DNA of 64,000 bases from Sphingomonas ginsenosidimutans. Its GTDB lineage: Bacteria; Pseudomonadota; Alphaproteobacteria; Sphingomonadales; Sphingomonadaceae. Below, piece by piece: positions 44,727 through 55,058 of this stretch. Both the position numbers and the translations under genes were made by a program. Under the pieces are notes generated by a model. The model was given only the letters and a program-made list of their open reading frames with translations. It made no database searches and was not told where the DNA came from. The stretch covers positions 992,001 to 1,056,000 of the forward strand of contig NZ_NWVD01000001.1 of NCBI RefSeq assembly GCF_002374835.1, read 5' to 3'. How positions within the stretch are numbered: the stretch's first letter is position 1; each line of letters starts with the position of its first letter.

Positions 44727-45521
44727 TTACGCGCGCGCGGCGCGGGTCGGGGCCGGTTCGACCGCCGCACCGTCATCGCTCGCCGGTCCGCCGATTCCGG
44801 CGGGGAGCCAGTCGGGATCGAACCACGGCGTGCGTCGCGGCAGCGGCGACAGTCGCTCGAGCATCGGCAGGTCGCCCAGCGTGATCGTCTGGCCACGCCG
44901 CGCGATCAGCCCCTCGCGTTCCAGCGCGCGGATCGTGCGGTTGACGTGGACCGCGGTCAGCCCCAGCGCATCGCCGATCTGTTCCTGCGTCAGCGGCATG
45001 TCGAAACTGGCGCCCTGCGTCAGCCCGACCTGACTCAGCCGCTGGTGCAGATCGACCAGGAAGTTTGCGAGCCGTTCGCGCGCCGAGGTCTTCCCGATCG
45101 CCGCCACCGCATCCATCAGCGCGACCCGCTCCAGCTGCACCGCCATCAGCAGCAGCGCGGCGACGCGCGGCGCGTCGTCGAACAGCGCGCGGAGGCGCGC
45201 CAGCGGCACGCGCGCGATCCAGCCGTCGGTCAGCGCGGTGAGCGTATCGGCGGCGCGTTCCAGCGCCATGCTGGGCGTGCCCAGCATGTCCCCGGCGATA
45301 TGCACCTTCACGATCTGTCGCTGGCCGGCGGGCAGCAGCATCGACGAGGCGACCCAGCCGTGCAGCATCAGCCAGACGCCGTCGACCAGCTGGCCTTCGC
45401 GGCGGATCGTTTCGTGCCGCCGAACCGCGACCGCGGTTTCGCCCAACCCGCGGATCGTGGCGATATCGCGGGCGCCGAGCGATGCCATCGCGGTGAAACG
45501 GTCGAGGGGATATTGGTGCAA
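44727..45521 (-). CDS. Crp/Fnr family transcriptional regulator
   Basis: A 264-residue regulator. A cyclic-nucleotide-binding-like sensor domain (about 10-130) lacks the N-terminal four-Cys iron-sulfur cluster of Fnr. The helix-turn-helix is in LTQEQIGDALGLTAVHVNRTIRALEREGL, typical of the Crp/Fnr group common in sphingomonads. The start appears to be TTG at 45521 with GGGAAG upstream, giving the familiar PLDRF N-terminus. An in-frame ATG at 45488 is the alternative. It ends immediately next to the gntR stop. The ligand is unknown. Confidence 0.85.
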   Translation of the reverse strand: MHQYPLDRFTAMASLGARDIATIRGLGETAVAVRRHETIRREGQLVDGVWLMLHGWVASSMLLPAGQRQIVKVHIAGDMLGTPSMALERAADTLTALTDGWIARVPLARLRALFDDAPRVAALLLMAVQLERVALMDAVAAIGKTSARERLANFLVDLHQRLSQVGLTQGASFDMPLTQEQIGDALGLTAVHVNRTIRALEREGLIARRGQTITLGDLPMLERLSPLPRRTPWFDPDWLPAGIGGPASDDGAAVEPAPTRAARA

Positions 45522-45626
45522 GGTCGCGCTTCCCTAGGGGAGGGGCGCTGACCTTATCGCCGCGCCGGGGCGTCCGCGTTGATAGGCATCAATCCCGAAA
45601 CGAATTGCGGGCCGATGAAAAGCGTT

Positions 45627-45645
45627 GCGAACAGTTGTCATTAGC
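45627..45645. promoter_or_regulatory. Fur-box-like site
   Basis: GCGAACAGTTGTCATTAGC, within TGCGAA/TTAGCA outer symmetry, agrees with the remembered GCGAATGATTATCATTAGC-type Fur site at 15 of 19 positions. It lies 77 bp before the start of the flavin-reductase fusion gene, so iron control is plausible. Confidence 0.5.
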
Positions 45646-45721
45646 ACTAGCCGGGCGCGATGAGCCGTTGGGGAAAGTTCGTATACGCCGCGCCGATCGG
45701 TCGCCTGCGGGGATGCCGGCG

Positions 45722-48205
45722 ATGACGCTGCGCGGCATCCTGTTCCAGATCCACTGGTTCCTGGGGATCACCGCCGGGTTCGTGCTGGCGATCATGGGCG
45801 TCACCGGCGCGACGATGGCGTTCGAGGAGGAGATCCAGAGCGCGATCAGCCCCGGCATTGTGCGGCTGGCCCCAAGTCCGGCGCCCGCGCTGTCGCCCGA
45901 TGCGCTGATCGCGGCGGCATCGCGCCAGCACGGCGGGCGCGCGGTGACGCAATTGGTGATCGAGCGCGATCCGGCGCGTGCCGCCAGCGTCACCTTCGCC
46001 CCCGACAAGGGCCAGCGGCGCGGCGAGCGCAGCCTGATCGACCCGCGCACCGGCGCGCTGCTGGGCAAGCCCCATGGCGCCGAACTGTTCGAGACGGTGG
46101 AGCGGGTCCACCGCTGGATGGCGTTGCCGGGCGGCGCGAACGGGTGGGGGCGGACGATCACCGGCATCGCGGCGCTGTCGCTGGTGTTCTTCGCGCTGTC
46201 CGGCCTGTACCTGCGCTGGCCGCGGCGCGCGCTCGACTGGCGGGCGTGGTTCGTGCTGGACCTGCGGCTGACGGGGCGCAACCTCTACCGCGCACTGCAC
46301 GCGGTGGTCGGCGGGTGGATCTTCGCCGCCTACCTGCTGAGCGGGATCACCGGGCTGTGGTGGTCGTATGACTGGTATCGGCAGGGCGTGCGCTACGTCC
46401 TGACCGGCAAGGCGGGCGAGATACGTCGCGAGGGGCGCGACGGGCCGCCGAAGGGCGATGCCGTGCCGCTGGCGCCGGCCTGGGCGGGGTTCGTCGGACA
46501 GGTGGGGGCGGACGGCTATGCGCGCGTCGCGATCACGCCGTCGCGCGGGGGCAAGCCGGTGGAGATGCGGGTCCTGCCACCGGATGCGCGGTTCGACCGG
46601 CAGACCGACACTTTGCGCTTCGATGCGCGCGACGGGCGGCTGGTGAAGGCGGATCGCTACGCCGCGCGGCCGTGGGGAGAGACGATCGTCGGCAACGTCC
46701 TGCCGCTGCATACCGGCGCGTTCTTCGGCCTGCCGGGGCGGATCGTGATGCTGCTGACCAGCGCGACGATGCCGCTATTCACGGTGACGGGGCTGTTGCT
46801 GTACCTGGCGCGGCGGCGGCGCAAGCGCGCGCTGGCGGCGGTGCCCGACGTGGCGGCGGCGGAGGCGAGCGGCGAGACGCTGGTCCTGTACGCCTCGCAG
46901 ACCGGCGGGGCGGAGCGGCTGGCGCGATTGACCGCGGGAGCGCTGGGCGCGACGCTGCGGCCGCTGGGCGGGGCGAGCGCGGAGGAATGGCGCGCGGCCC
47001 AGCGTATCCTGTTCGTCGCCGCGACGTATGGCGAGGGCGAGCCGCCCGACGCGGCACGCGGCTTCGCGGCGCGTGCCATGGCGCGGCCGGGCGACCTGGC
47101 GGGCAAGTGTTATGCGGTGCTGGCGCTGGGCGACCGTGAATATGCCGATTTCTGCGCGTTCGGGCACCGCATCGACGCCTGGGCGCATGACAGCGGCGCG
47201 CGGCGGCTGTTCGACATGATCGAAATCGATGGCGCCGACGTGGATGCCGAGCATCGCTGGCAGCAGCAGGTGTTCGCGCTGGCGGGCGGGGCAGGGCCGG
47301 CGCAGTCGGACTGGCAGCGCGCGCCCTTCGCACCGTGGCGGCTGGCGGCGCGGGCGCATGTCAACCCGGGCAGTCCCGGCGCGCCGATGCACCGTATCGT
47401 GCTGGAGCCGGTCGCGCAGGATGCGGCATGGCAGCCCGGCGCGATCGCCGAGGTGATGCCGCGCCACGACCCGGCGCGCGTCGCCGCGGTGCTGGCGCGG
47501 CATGGCCGCAGCGGGGATGCCGCGCTGGCACAGGCGCTGGCGGGCGCGGTGCTGCCCGCGGCGGACGCGCCGCTGCCCGACGCGGACGCACTGCGGCCGC
47601 TGGCGCATCGCGATTATTCGGTCGCCTCGATCGCACCGTCGGGCGCGGTCGAGCTGCTGGTGCGCGAAGCGACCGCGGCGGATGGCGGGCCGGGGATCGC
47701 ATCCGGCTGGCTGACGCACCATGCCGCGGTCGGCGAAACGGTGGAACTACGGCTGCGCGACAATCCCGGCTTCGCGATGCCCGATGATGCGGCGACACCG
47801 ATGATCCTGATCGGCAACGGCACCGGGCTGGCTGGGCTGATGGGGTTGCTGCGCGAGCGGGCGCGGTGCGGCGGCGGACCAGTGTGGCTGATCCATGGCG
47901 AGCGCAGCCCGGCGCACGACCGGCCGTTCGACGACGAACTGGCCGCGCTACGCGCACACGGGACGCTGGCGCGGCACGACCCTGCCTTTTCGCGCGACCC
48001 CGACGGCGGGTGTTACGTGCAGGATGTGGTGACGCGGGAAGGCGAGGCGATCCGCGCTTGGGCCGATCAGGGCGCGGCGATCTATGTCTGCGGCAGCCTG
48101 GCGGGGATGGCGCCGGGGGTCGATGTGGCGCTGCGCGCGATCCTGGGCGATGCGCAGGTGGAGGCGATGCTGGGCGAGCGGCGCTACTGCCGCGACATCT
48201 ATTAG
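45722..48205 (+). CDS. PepSY-flavodoxin-ferredoxin reductase fusion, probable ferric reductase
   Basis: An 827-residue inner-membrane flavoprotein. An N-terminal PepSY-associated membrane part has four helices (about 10-32, 143-165, 190-215 and 338-362). A flavodoxin domain follows (about 385-525), with FMN loops YASQTGGAERLA, VAATYGEGEPPD and LALGDREYADF. The NADPH:flavin reductase domain (about 530-827) has the FAD motif RDYSVASIA, LIGNGTGLAGLMG and a C-terminal RYCRDIY. The order resembles sulfite/cytochrome P450 reductases. With the Fur-like site it may reduce ferric siderophores. The ATG at 45722 is preferred; 45713 is the alternative. Confidence 0.85.
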   Translation: MTLRGILFQIHWFLGITAGFVLAIMGVTGATMAFEEEIQSAISPGIVRLAPSPAPALSPDALIAAASRQHGGRAVTQLVIERDPARAASVTFAPDKGQRRGERSLIDPRTGALLGKPHGAELFETVERVHRWMALPGGANGWGRTITGIAALSLVFFALSGLYLRWPRRALDWRAWFVLDLRLTGRNLYRALHAVVGGWIFAAYLLSGITGLWWSYDWYRQGVRYVLTGKAGEIRREGRDGPPKGDAVPLAPAWAGFVGQVGADGYARVAITPSRGGKPVEMRVLPPDARFDRQTDTLRFDARDGRLVKADRYAARPWGETIVGNVLPLHTGAFFGLPGRIVMLLTSATMPLFTVTGLLLYLARRRRKRALAAVPDVAAAEASGETLVLYASQTGGAERLARLTAGALGATLRPLGGASAEEWRAAQRILFVAATYGEGEPPDAARGFAARAMARPGDLAGKCYAVLALGDREYADFCAFGHRIDAWAHDSGARRLFDMIEIDGADVDAEHRWQQQVFALAGGAGPAQSDWQRAPFAPWRLAARAHVNPGSPGAPMHRIVLEPVAQDAAWQPGAIAEVMPRHDPARVAAVLARHGRSGDAALAQALAGAVLPAADAPLPDADALRPLAHRDYSVASIAPSGAVELLVREATAADGGPGIASGWLTHHAAVGETVELRLRDNPGFAMPDDAATPMILIGNGTGLAGLMGLLRERARCGGGPVWLIHGERSPAHDRPFDDELAALRAHGTLARHDPAFSRDPDGGCYVQDVVTREGEAIRAWADQGAAIYVCGSLAGMAPGVDVALRAILGDAQVEAMLGERRYCRDIY

Positions 48206-48211
48206 TGGCGG

Positions 48212-48242
48212 GCCGCCCGTCGCGAGGGGCGCGACGGGCGGC
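48212..48242. terminator. Bidirectional hairpin between the reductase and catalase genes
   Basis: A perfect 13-bp stem GCCGCCCGTCGCG (48212-48224) with CGCGACGGGCGGC (48230-48242) and a 5-nt loop, placed between two convergent stops at 48205 and 48249. No T-run on either strand, so the call rests on position and stability. Confidence 0.55.
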
Positions 48243-48248
48243 GGCGCG

Positions 48249-50318
48249 TCAGGCGAGCATCCGCACACCGGGTTCTCGGTCGTAGAAGCGGCGCGCGGCA
48301 GCATCGACGAACGCATCGTCGAGCGCGGTGACGCCATCATCGGGTTCGACCCCGGCCTTGTCGAGCAGCGGCGCGGCGGCGTCGGTCGCGCCGATCGCCT
48401 TGAGATGGCCGAAGGCGTCCATGACGAACTGGACCGCCGCAGCCTCCTTCGTCAGCATCGCCGCGCCGTCATCGGACAGGACCAGCGCGACCGCGTCGAA
48501 GATCTGGCTGGGCGTGCCCGCCAATTGCCCGTCCGCCTTTCGCTTGCTGCCGTCCGACAGGGTCGCGCCGCCGATTTTCGGCGCCACCAAGACCGCTTTC
48601 GCCCCAGCGCCGGTGACGTCGGCGATCACGCGGTCGAGCGTCGCGGCGTCCGACCCGTCGGCGTAAAGGATGCCGACCGACCGACCCTCGAGCGTGGCTT
48701 TCATGTTCTTGTGGATCGACAGCGCGTCGGACGGCGCCATGTCGACCGGCGCCCGCGCGGCGGGCGACGCGTCGGGCAGGTCGATGTTCAGCCCGTCAGC
48801 GACGCGGCGGGCCAGATCCTCATCGACGTTGCGCAGATTCGCGACCATCCGCGCCGGCACCTGTTCCAGCCCGACCTTCGACAGTTCGAACACGAACGAC
48901 GAGGCGATATGCGCCTGTTCCGATTCGGTCTGCGAACGGAAGAACAGCCGTGCCTGACTGTAGTGATCCGCGAACAGTTCGGCACGCACGCGCAGCTTGT
49001 CGCCCTGTTCGTCGTCGCCGGTGGTGGCGTTGACGGTGACGAAGCCGCGCGTCGGGCTTTCGCGCGGGCCGCCGTCCTCGCCATGCGCGGTCAGGCTGTT
49101 GGGTTCGTAGTTGGCGCGCCCCTTGGGCACCATCGTCTGCATCATCCCGTCGCGCTGGAAATTGGCGAACGGGCAACGCGGCGCGTTGATCGGGATCTGG
49201 TGGAAGTTGGTCGTCCCCAGCCGCGATTTCTGCGTGTCGAGATAGCTGAACAGCCGCCCCTGAAGCAGCGGGTCGTTCGAAAAGTCGATCCCAGGCACGA
49301 TATTGGTGGGCAGGAACGCGACCTGTTCGGTTTCGGCGAAGAAATTGTCGGGATTGCGGTTGAGCGTCAGCGTGCCGACGATGCGGACGGGGACGTCGTC
49401 CTCCGGGATCAGCTTCGTCGCATCCTGCACGTCATAGGGCTGGGCGCGGGCGAACTCCTCGTCGAATACCTGGATGCCCAGATCCCATTGCGGGAAGGCG
49501 CCGGTGTCGATCGCTTCCCACAGGTCGCGGCGCTGATAGTCGTTGTCGGCGGCCTGGAGCTTCAGCGCCTCGTCCCAGATCGTCGATTGCAGCCCCGCCT
49601 TCGGCTTCCAGTGGAACTTGACGAACTGCGCCTCGCCCGCCTCGTTCACCAGCTTGAAGGTGTGGACGCCGAACCCCTCCATCGTGCGGAACGAGCGCGG
49701 CAGCGTGCGGTCGGACATCGCCCACATCAGCATGTGCGTGCTTTCGGGCATCAGGCTGGCCCAGTCCCAGAAGGTATCGTGCGCGCTGCCCGCCTGCGGA
49801 TAGGCGCGATCCGCCTCCATCTTCACCGCATGGACCAGATCGGGGAATTTGATCGCATCCTGGATGAAGAACACCGGGATGTTGTTGCCGACGAGGTCCC
49901 AATTGCCCTCGCGCGTGTAGAATTTGACCGCGAAACCGCGCACGTCGCGCGGCGTATCGACCGATCCGGCGCCCCCCGCGACGGTGGAGAAGCGCACGAA
50001 CACCTCGGTCTTCTCGCCCGGCGTGAACACCGCGGCGCGGGTGAGGTCGGAGATGTCGGCCGTCGCCTCGAACACGCCATGCGCGCCCGATCCGCGGGCG
50101 TGGACGATGCGTTCGGGAATCCGCTCGTGATCGAAGTGGAAGATCTTCTCGCGCAGCACGAAATCCTCGAGCAGCGTCGGGCCGCGCGCGCCGGCGCGCA
50201 GGCTGTTCTGATTGTCGCTGACGGGGACGCCGTGATTCGTGGTCAACACATCGGCGTCTCCCGACGCCTGCTGATGCGTTTCGCCGCCATCGCCGCGCGT
50301 GGTCGTGAAGTCGGTCAT
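48249..50318 (-). CDS. katE: Large-subunit catalase (HPII type)
   Basis: Breaks down hydrogen peroxide to water and oxygen. It has 689 residues, typical of clade 2 catalases. The distal His is in [14 protein letters not shown]. The proximal heme Tyr is in [33 protein letters not shown] is a core segment. The last about 150 residues form a flavodoxin-like C-terminal domain ([28 protein letters not shown]). The start at 50318 has GAGG 7 nt upstream. The gene is divergent from the Hsp70 gene. Confidence 0.95.
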   Translation of the reverse strand: MTDFTTTRGDGGETHQQASGDADVLTTNHGVPVSDNQNSLRAGARGPTLLEDFVLREKIFHFDHERIPERIVHARGSGAHGVFEATADISDLTRAAVFTPGEKTEVFVRFSTVAGGAGSVDTPRDVRGFAVKFYTREGNWDLVGNNIPVFFIQDAIKFPDLVHAVKMEADRAYPQAGSAHDTFWDWASLMPESTHMLMWAMSDRTLPRSFRTMEGFGVHTFKLVNEAGEAQFVKFHWKPKAGLQSTIWDEALKLQAADNDYQRRDLWEAIDTGAFPQWDLGIQVFDEEFARAQPYDVQDATKLIPEDDVPVRIVGTLTLNRNPDNFFAETEQVAFLPTNIVPGIDFSNDPLLQGRLFSYLDTQKSRLGTTNFHQIPINAPRCPFANFQRDGMMQTMVPKGRANYEPNSLTAHGEDGGPRESPTRGFVTVNATTGDDEQGDKLRVRAELFADHYSQARLFFRSQTESEQAHIASSFVFELSKVGLEQVPARMVANLRNVDEDLARRVADGLNIDLPDASPAARAPVDMAPSDALSIHKNMKATLEGRSVGILYADGSDAATLDRVIADVTGAGAKAVLVAPKIGGATLSDGSKRKADGQLAGTPSQIFDAVALVLSDDGAAMLTKEAAAVQFVMDAFGHLKAIGATDAAAPLLDKAGVEPDDGVTALDDAFVDAAARRFYDREPGVRMLA

Positions 50319-50441
50319 CGGGAAGCCTCTGGTAGGGAAGGAATGTCCGCCCAACGCGCCAGTCCGGGTAAAGGCCCGGCGGCGCGCGGATATTCGCGCT
50401 GAGGCATGTCAAAGCCGTGCCGAAACGCTAAAGGCACCGGC

Positions 50442-51722
50442 ATGAGCCGCATCCTGGGTTTCGATTTCGGCACCACCAATTCGGTGGTCGCGACCGCCAC
50501 GCCCGATGGCGGTGCGGAACTGCTGGTGCTCGACGGGCCGGAGCGGGCGGATGCGGTGTTCCGGTCCGCGCTATGTTTCTGGGAAGGCGAGCGCGGCGGG
50601 GTGGAGGCGGCGGCGGGGCCGTGGGCGATCGCCGAATATCTCGACTATCCCGAGGGATGCCGGTTCATCCAGTCGTTCAAGACGGTCGCCGCCAGCGCCA
50701 GTTTCGACCAGGCGACGGTGTTCGAGCGACGGCTGCGGTTCGAGGAGCTGGGGCAGCGGTTCCTGATGCTGATGGCGGCGCGCGCGAACGGCGCGCTGGC
50801 GGCGGGCGCCGACCGGGTGATCGTCGGTCGGCCGGTCGCCTATGCCGGGGCGCGGCCCGACGAGGCGCTGGCGCGGCAACGCTATGACGCGATGTTCGCC
50901 GGGCTGGGGCGCGAGACCCATTATGTCTACGAACCGATGGGCGCGGCGTTCAGCTATGCCGCGCGGCTGGAGGCGCCGGCGACGGTGCTGGTCGCCGATT
51001 TCGGCGGCGGGACCAGCGACTTTTCGGTGGTGCGGATCGCGGAGCCCGGCGCGGCGCGCCGGTGCGCGCCGCTGGCGCACGCCGGCGTGGGAATCGCGGG
51101 CGACCGGTTCGACCAGCGGATCGTCGAGCATCTGGTGCTGCCGCTGCTGGGCAAGGGCGGGCAATATCGGTCGTTCGACAAGGTGCTGGACATTCCCGGC
51201 GGCTGGTTCGCTGATTTCGCCGACTGGTCGCGGCTGGCGCTGATGCGCAACCGGCGGACGCTGGCGGAACTGGAGAAGCTGCGCCGCGCCGCGATCGACC
51301 CGGAGGCGATCGGGCGGATGATCGCGGTGATCGAGGGCGAGATGGGCTATCGCCTGTACCATGCGGTCGGCGAGCTGAAGCGCGCGCTGTCGGCGGGCGA
51401 GGAAGCGGTGTTCCGCTTCGAGGGCGGCGACCTGTCGATCGCCGCGCCGGTGACGCGCGCGGCGTTCGAGGAATGGATCGCCCCCGACATGGTGCAGATC
51501 GCCGCCGCGGTCGACCGCGCGCTGGCGGCGGCGGGGCTGGAGGCGGGCGCGATCGACCGGGTGTTCCTGACCGGCGGTACGTCGCTGACGCCGCGCGTAC
51601 GGCGATTGTTCGACGACCGGTTCGGCGCGGAGCGGATCGCGACCGGCGGGGAACTGACGTCGATCGCGCACGGGCTGGCGATGATCGGCCGCGAGGACGA
51701 CGTCGCGGCCTGGACCGCCTAG
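50442..51722 (+). CDS. Short Hsp70-family protein (YegD-like)
   Basis: A 426-residue actin-fold ATPase. The nucleotide-binding signatures are ILGFDFGTTNSVVA, VLVADFGGGTSDFSVV and VFLTGGTSLTPRVRRLF, with a PMGAAFSYAARLE connect segment. The substrate-binding domain and lid of DnaK are absent, as in YegD-type proteins of about 450 residues. No co-chaperone gene is adjacent. Function unknown; a stress role is possible because catalase is divergent. The ATG at 50442 has AAAGG about 8 nt upstream. Its stop shares CTAG with the convergent carboxypeptidase. Confidence 0.9.
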   Translation: MSRILGFDFGTTNSVVATATPDGGAELLVLDGPERADAVFRSALCFWEGERGGVEAAAGPWAIAEYLDYPEGCRFIQSFKTVAASASFDQATVFERRLRFEELGQRFLMLMAARANGALAAGADRVIVGRPVAYAGARPDEALARQRYDAMFAGLGRETHYVYEPMGAAFSYAARLEAPATVLVADFGGGTSDFSVVRIAEPGAARRCAPLAHAGVGIAGDRFDQRIVEHLVLPLLGKGGQYRSFDKVLDIPGGWFADFADWSRLALMRNRRTLAELEKLRRAAIDPEAIGRMIAVIEGEMGYRLYHAVGELKRALSAGEEAVFRFEGGDLSIAAPVTRAAFEEWIAPDMVQIAAAVDRALAAAGLEAGAIDRVFLTGGTSLTPRVRRLFDDRFGAERIATGGELTSIAHGLAMIGREDDVAAWTA

Positions 51723-53209
51723 CCCCCGTAGATCGCGCGGGCGTCGTTGCGGAAGGCGGCGCCGCTGTCGGTGCGGCTGTAGAACATGTGCCCGCCCGGA
51801 TAGACGCGCAGCTGCACGCGTTCGGCGACGCCGAAGCCCGGCATCTGATCGACGATCAGCCGCGAGGCGAAATAGGGGCAGGACAGATCGTCCCAGCCGT
51901 GGACGATCATCACGCGCATCTTCGGATCGACCGCGATCGCCTTGCGCAGGTCGGTGACGGGCGCGTCGTCGGGCTTCCCGCGGTCCCACGCGCTGTTCAC
52001 GGCATAGGACAGCGCATTGTAGCGCGCGTCGGTCTTCCACCCGACCTCCCGCGTGACGAAATCGACCATCGCGCTGGTGGTCGGCGCGATCAGCGCGTCG
52101 AGGATCGGATCGTTCGATCGCTGCTGCGATGACCAGGGAAAGGGATCGAAGGCGGTGACGTTCGAATCGTAGACGCTGCCGATCGTCCCGTCGGCGCGAT
52201 GCACCTCGCGCAGGAACGTGCCGGTGTCGACGCGCCCGCCCATCCGCTGCACCAGCGCCGGGTCGAGCCCGGTCACCTGCGTCACCAGCCGGGCGGTCGC
52301 CTGCGGATCGGAACGCCCGCGCAGCAGGTCGCGCGCGAAATCGCCGCGGGTGTAGGCCTCCACCTGCGCCATCGCCTCCGGGGTCAGCGCGTGGCGGCGT
52401 TCAAGGTTGGCGGCCGCCATCGACGGCAGCGCGACCATCCACGGCAGCGGCGACAGCGCGGTCGCATCATCCCCCGACGCGGGATCGAGATAGGGGGAGA
52501 CCAGCACCATGCCGTTCACCCCGACGCCGATCTGCGATTGCAGTTCATAGGCGATGCGCGGCACGCGATAGCCACCATAGCTTTCGCCCATCAGATATTT
52601 GGGCGAGCGCAGCCGCCCTTCCTTCACAAGCCAGTCGTAGACGACCTTGGACAGGTACTTCACGTCCTGGTCGTTGCCGTAGAACGCCTTCTTCGTGGCG
52701 TCGGCATCGACCAGGCTGCGGCTGAACCCGGTGCCGATCGGGTCGATGAAGACCAGGTCGGTGAAGTCGAGCCAGCTGTTGGGATTGTCGGTGGCGACCG
52801 GCGCGTCGGACGGGGCATCGCCCTGCGCGCCGAACTGCACGCGCTTCGGTCCGACCGCCCCCATGTTGAGATAGACCGACGCCGCGCCCGGCCCGCCGTT
52901 GAACGCGAAGGTGACCGGGCGGCGGACGTCGCCGCCGGGGACGGCATAAGCGGTGTAGACGACCTGCCCGATCTCCTTCCCCTTGTCGTCGCGCACCGCC
53001 AGCGTGCCGACGGTGGCGCGATAGCCGATCGTGCGCCCGCCGATGCGCAGGCTCTGCGCGACCGACCGGTCGGCCGGCAGCGGGGGCAGGGTGGTGGCGT
53101 CGTCGCCCTTCTTCTCGGCCGAAGCGGGCGGCTTGGCGTCGCCCTCGGCGAGCGCGGGGGTGGTCGTCAGCAGCAGGGCGGCAAGAAGGGCGGGGAGATG
53201 GCGCGGCAC
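51719..53209 (-). CDS. Secreted S10-family serine carboxypeptidase
   Basis: A 496-residue exported alpha/beta peptidase with a signal peptide (about 1-21). The oxyanion region is VTFAFNGGPGAASVYLNMG, then FIDPIGTGFSRSL. The nucleophile Ser210 sits in LMGESYGGYRVPR. Late Asp and His regions are MRVMIVHGWDDLSCPYF and RVYPGGHMFY. It removes C-terminal residues from peptides in the periplasm or outside. The start is a GTG at 53207-53209. Many sphingomonads encode several such peptidases for peptide use. It is convergent with the Hsp70 gene. Confidence 0.93.
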   Translation of the reverse strand: MPRHLPALLAALLLTTTPALAEGDAKPPASAEKKGDDATTLPPLPADRSVAQSLRIGGRTIGYRATVGTLAVRDDKGKEIGQVVYTAYAVPGGDVRRPVTFAFNGGPGAASVYLNMGAVGPKRVQFGAQGDAPSDAPVATDNPNSWLDFTDLVFIDPIGTGFSRSLVDADATKKAFYGNDQDVKYLSKVVYDWLVKEGRLRSPKYLMGESYGGYRVPRIAYELQSQIGVGVNGMVLVSPYLDPASGDDATALSPLPWMVALPSMAAANLERRHALTPEAMAQVEAYTRGDFARDLLRGRSDPQATARLVTQVTGLDPALVQRMGGRVDTGTFLREVHRADGTIGSVYDSNVTAFDPFPWSSQQRSNDPILDALIAPTTSAMVDFVTREVGWKTDARYNALSYAVNSAWDRGKPDDAPVTDLRKAIAVDPKMRVMIVHGWDDLSCPYFASRLIVDQMPGFGVAERVQLRVYPGGHMFYSRTDSGAAFRNDARAIYGG

Positions 53210-53325
53210 ATCGTTCTCGGCGACGGAGGGTAAGGGATCGTGACCTTACCGAAGCGCGGCGCGGACGCAATGTGCGGTGCGGTGGCCCTTTTCCCGCGTG
53301 CGGAATAGCGCTTATGGGCGGGGCC

Positions 53326-54447
53326 ATGATCCTGGGGGCACAACAGCGCGATCTGGCGGAGCTGGCCGCGCGCGGACGGTTGCGGCGGCTGGCACCGCGG
53401 CGGGGCACCGACTTTTCGTCGAACGACTATCTGGCGCTGGCGGGCGCGCCGCGGATCGCCGCGGCGCTGCATGCCGCGCTGGATCGCGGCGTGAGCATCG
53501 GTTCGGGGGGATCGCGGCTGCTGCGCGGCAACGACCCCGAGCATGAGGCGCTGGAGGACGCGGCGGCGCGCTTCTTCGCGGTGGAAGCGGCGCTGTTCTT
53601 CTCCAGCGGCTATGCCGCCAACCATGCGCTGCTGGCGACATTGCCGCAGCGCGGCGACCTGATCGTCCATGACGCATTGGTCCATGCCAGCGCGCATGAC
53701 GGGATGCGGCTGAGCCGTGCCGCGTCAGTCGCGGCGGCGCATAACGATGCGGACGCCTTCGACGATGCCATCGCTGCGTGGCGCGCCGGTGGCGGCGCGG
53801 GGACGGCGTGGATCGCGGTCGAGAGCCTGTACAGCATGGACGGAGACCGCGCGCCGCTGGCCGCGCTGGCCGAGGTGGCGGCGCGGCATGACGCGATGCT
53901 GCTAATCGACGAGGCGCATGCCACGGGCGTGTGGGGCGCCGACGGGCGCGGGCTGGCGGCGGCGCTGGACGGGCGTGAGGATGTCGTCACGCTCAAGACC
54001 TTCGGCAAGGCGCTGGGCTGCGAGGGGGCGGTGGTGTGCGGCGCGACGGTGGTGCGCGACATGCTGGTGGCACGCGCGCGGCCGTTCATCTTTTCCACGG
54101 CGCCGTCGCCGCTGATGGCGGTGGCCGCGCGCGAGGCGCTGGCGGCGATCACCGACGAGCCGGAGCGGCGCACGCGGCTCCACGCGCTGATCGACCATGC
54201 CCAGACGCGGCTGGCAACGCTGGGCGCGACCGCCAGCGGATCGCAGATCGTGCCGCTGGTGATCGGCGACGATGCGGAGACGATGCGCGTCGCCGCCGCG
54301 GTGCAGGCGGCCGGGTTCGACGTGCGCGGCATCCGCCCGCCGACTGTCCCCAGCGGCACGTCCCGGCTGCGCATCGCGCTGACGCTGCATGTCGATGCCG
54401 ATGCGGTCGATGCGCTGGCACGGGTTCTCGAAGGGGTGTTGCGATGA
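53326..54447 (+). CDS. bioF: 8-amino-7-oxononanoate synthase
   Basis: Joins pimeloyl-ACP/CoA and alanine in biotin synthesis. It has 373 residues, fold-type I PLP enzyme, with Lys228 in [31 protein letters not shown] for cofactor and substrate binding, and [21 protein letters not shown] near the N-terminus. The ATG at 53326 is chosen over 53314 or 53272 from the family N-terminus. The stop overlaps bioD (ATGA). bioB, bioC and bioH are not in the window. Confidence 0.95.
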   Translation: MILGAQQRDLAELAARGRLRRLAPRRGTDFSSNDYLALAGAPRIAAALHAALDRGVSIGSGGSRLLRGNDPEHEALEDAAARFFAVEAALFFSSGYAANHALLATLPQRGDLIVHDALVHASAHDGMRLSRAASVAAAHNDADAFDDAIAAWRAGGGAGTAWIAVESLYSMDGDRAPLAALAEVAARHDAMLLIDEAHATGVWGADGRGLAAALDGREDVVTLKTFGKALGCEGAVVCGATVVRDMLVARARPFIFSTAPSPLMAVAAREALAAITDEPERRTRLHALIDHAQTRLATLGATASGSQIVPLVIGDDAETMRVAAAVQAAGFDVRGIRPPTVPSGTSRLRIALTLHVDADAVDALARVLEGVLR

Positions 54448-55058
54448 TCGTGGTGACGGGCACCGACACGGGGATCGGCAAGACGGTGTTCGCCGCCGCG
54501 CTGACCGTTGCGCTGGGGGCGCATTACTGGAAGCCGGTGCAGGCCGGGCTGGAGGACGGCAGCGATGCCGCCACCGTCGCCGCGCTGGGCGTGCCGGTGG
54601 CGAAGGTGCTGCCGGAGGCGTATCGGCTGGTCACCCCCTGGTCCCCGCATCGCGCGGCGGAGATCGACGGCGTGACGATCGACCCCGACCGGCTGGCACC
54701 CCCCGCGGTCGACGGGCCGCTGGTGGTGGAGGGGGCGGGCGGTGCGCTGGTGCCGGTGACGCGCGAGCTGCTGTACGCCGACGTGTTCGCGGGCTGGGGC
54801 GCGCCGGTGGTGCTGGTGGCGCGCACCACGCTGGGCACGATCAACCACAGCCTGTTGTCGATCGAGGCGCTGCGCGCGCGCGGCGTGCCGCTGCTGGGCG
54901 TCGCCTTCGTCGGCGATGCGGTGGAGGACAGCGAGGCGACGATCGCGGCGATCGGCGGCGTGAAGCGGTTGGGACGGCTGCCGATGCTGGCGTCGCTGAC
55001 GCCCGACGCACTGGCGGCGGCGTTCGCGGAGCATTTCGACGTGGCGGATTTCCGGTGA
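54444..55058 (+). CDS. bioD: Dethiobiotin synthetase
   Basis: Forms the ureido ring of dethiobiotin from DAPA, CO2 and ATP. It has 204 residues. The P-loop [27 protein letters not shown], the carbonylation region [12 protein letters not shown] and [17 protein letters not shown] are intact. ATG overlaps the bioF stop and its own stop overlaps the bioA GTG, so the three are translationally coupled. Longer in-frame extension back to 54036 lies within bioF and is rejected. Confidence 0.96.
   Translation: MIVVTGTDTGIGKTVFAAALTVALGAHYWKPVQAGLEDGSDAATVAALGVPVAKVLPEAYRLVTPWSPHRAAEIDGVTIDPDRLAPPAVDGPLVVEGAGGALVPVTRELLYADVFAGWGAPVVLVARTTLGTINHSLLSIEALRARGVPLLGVAFVGDAVEDSEATIAAIGGVKRLGRLPMLASLTPDALAAAFAEHFDVADFR

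Noticed and set aside
48084..50402. 772-codon plus-strand frame opposite catalase
   Set aside because: Composition effect; katE carries all catalytic motifs on the other strand.
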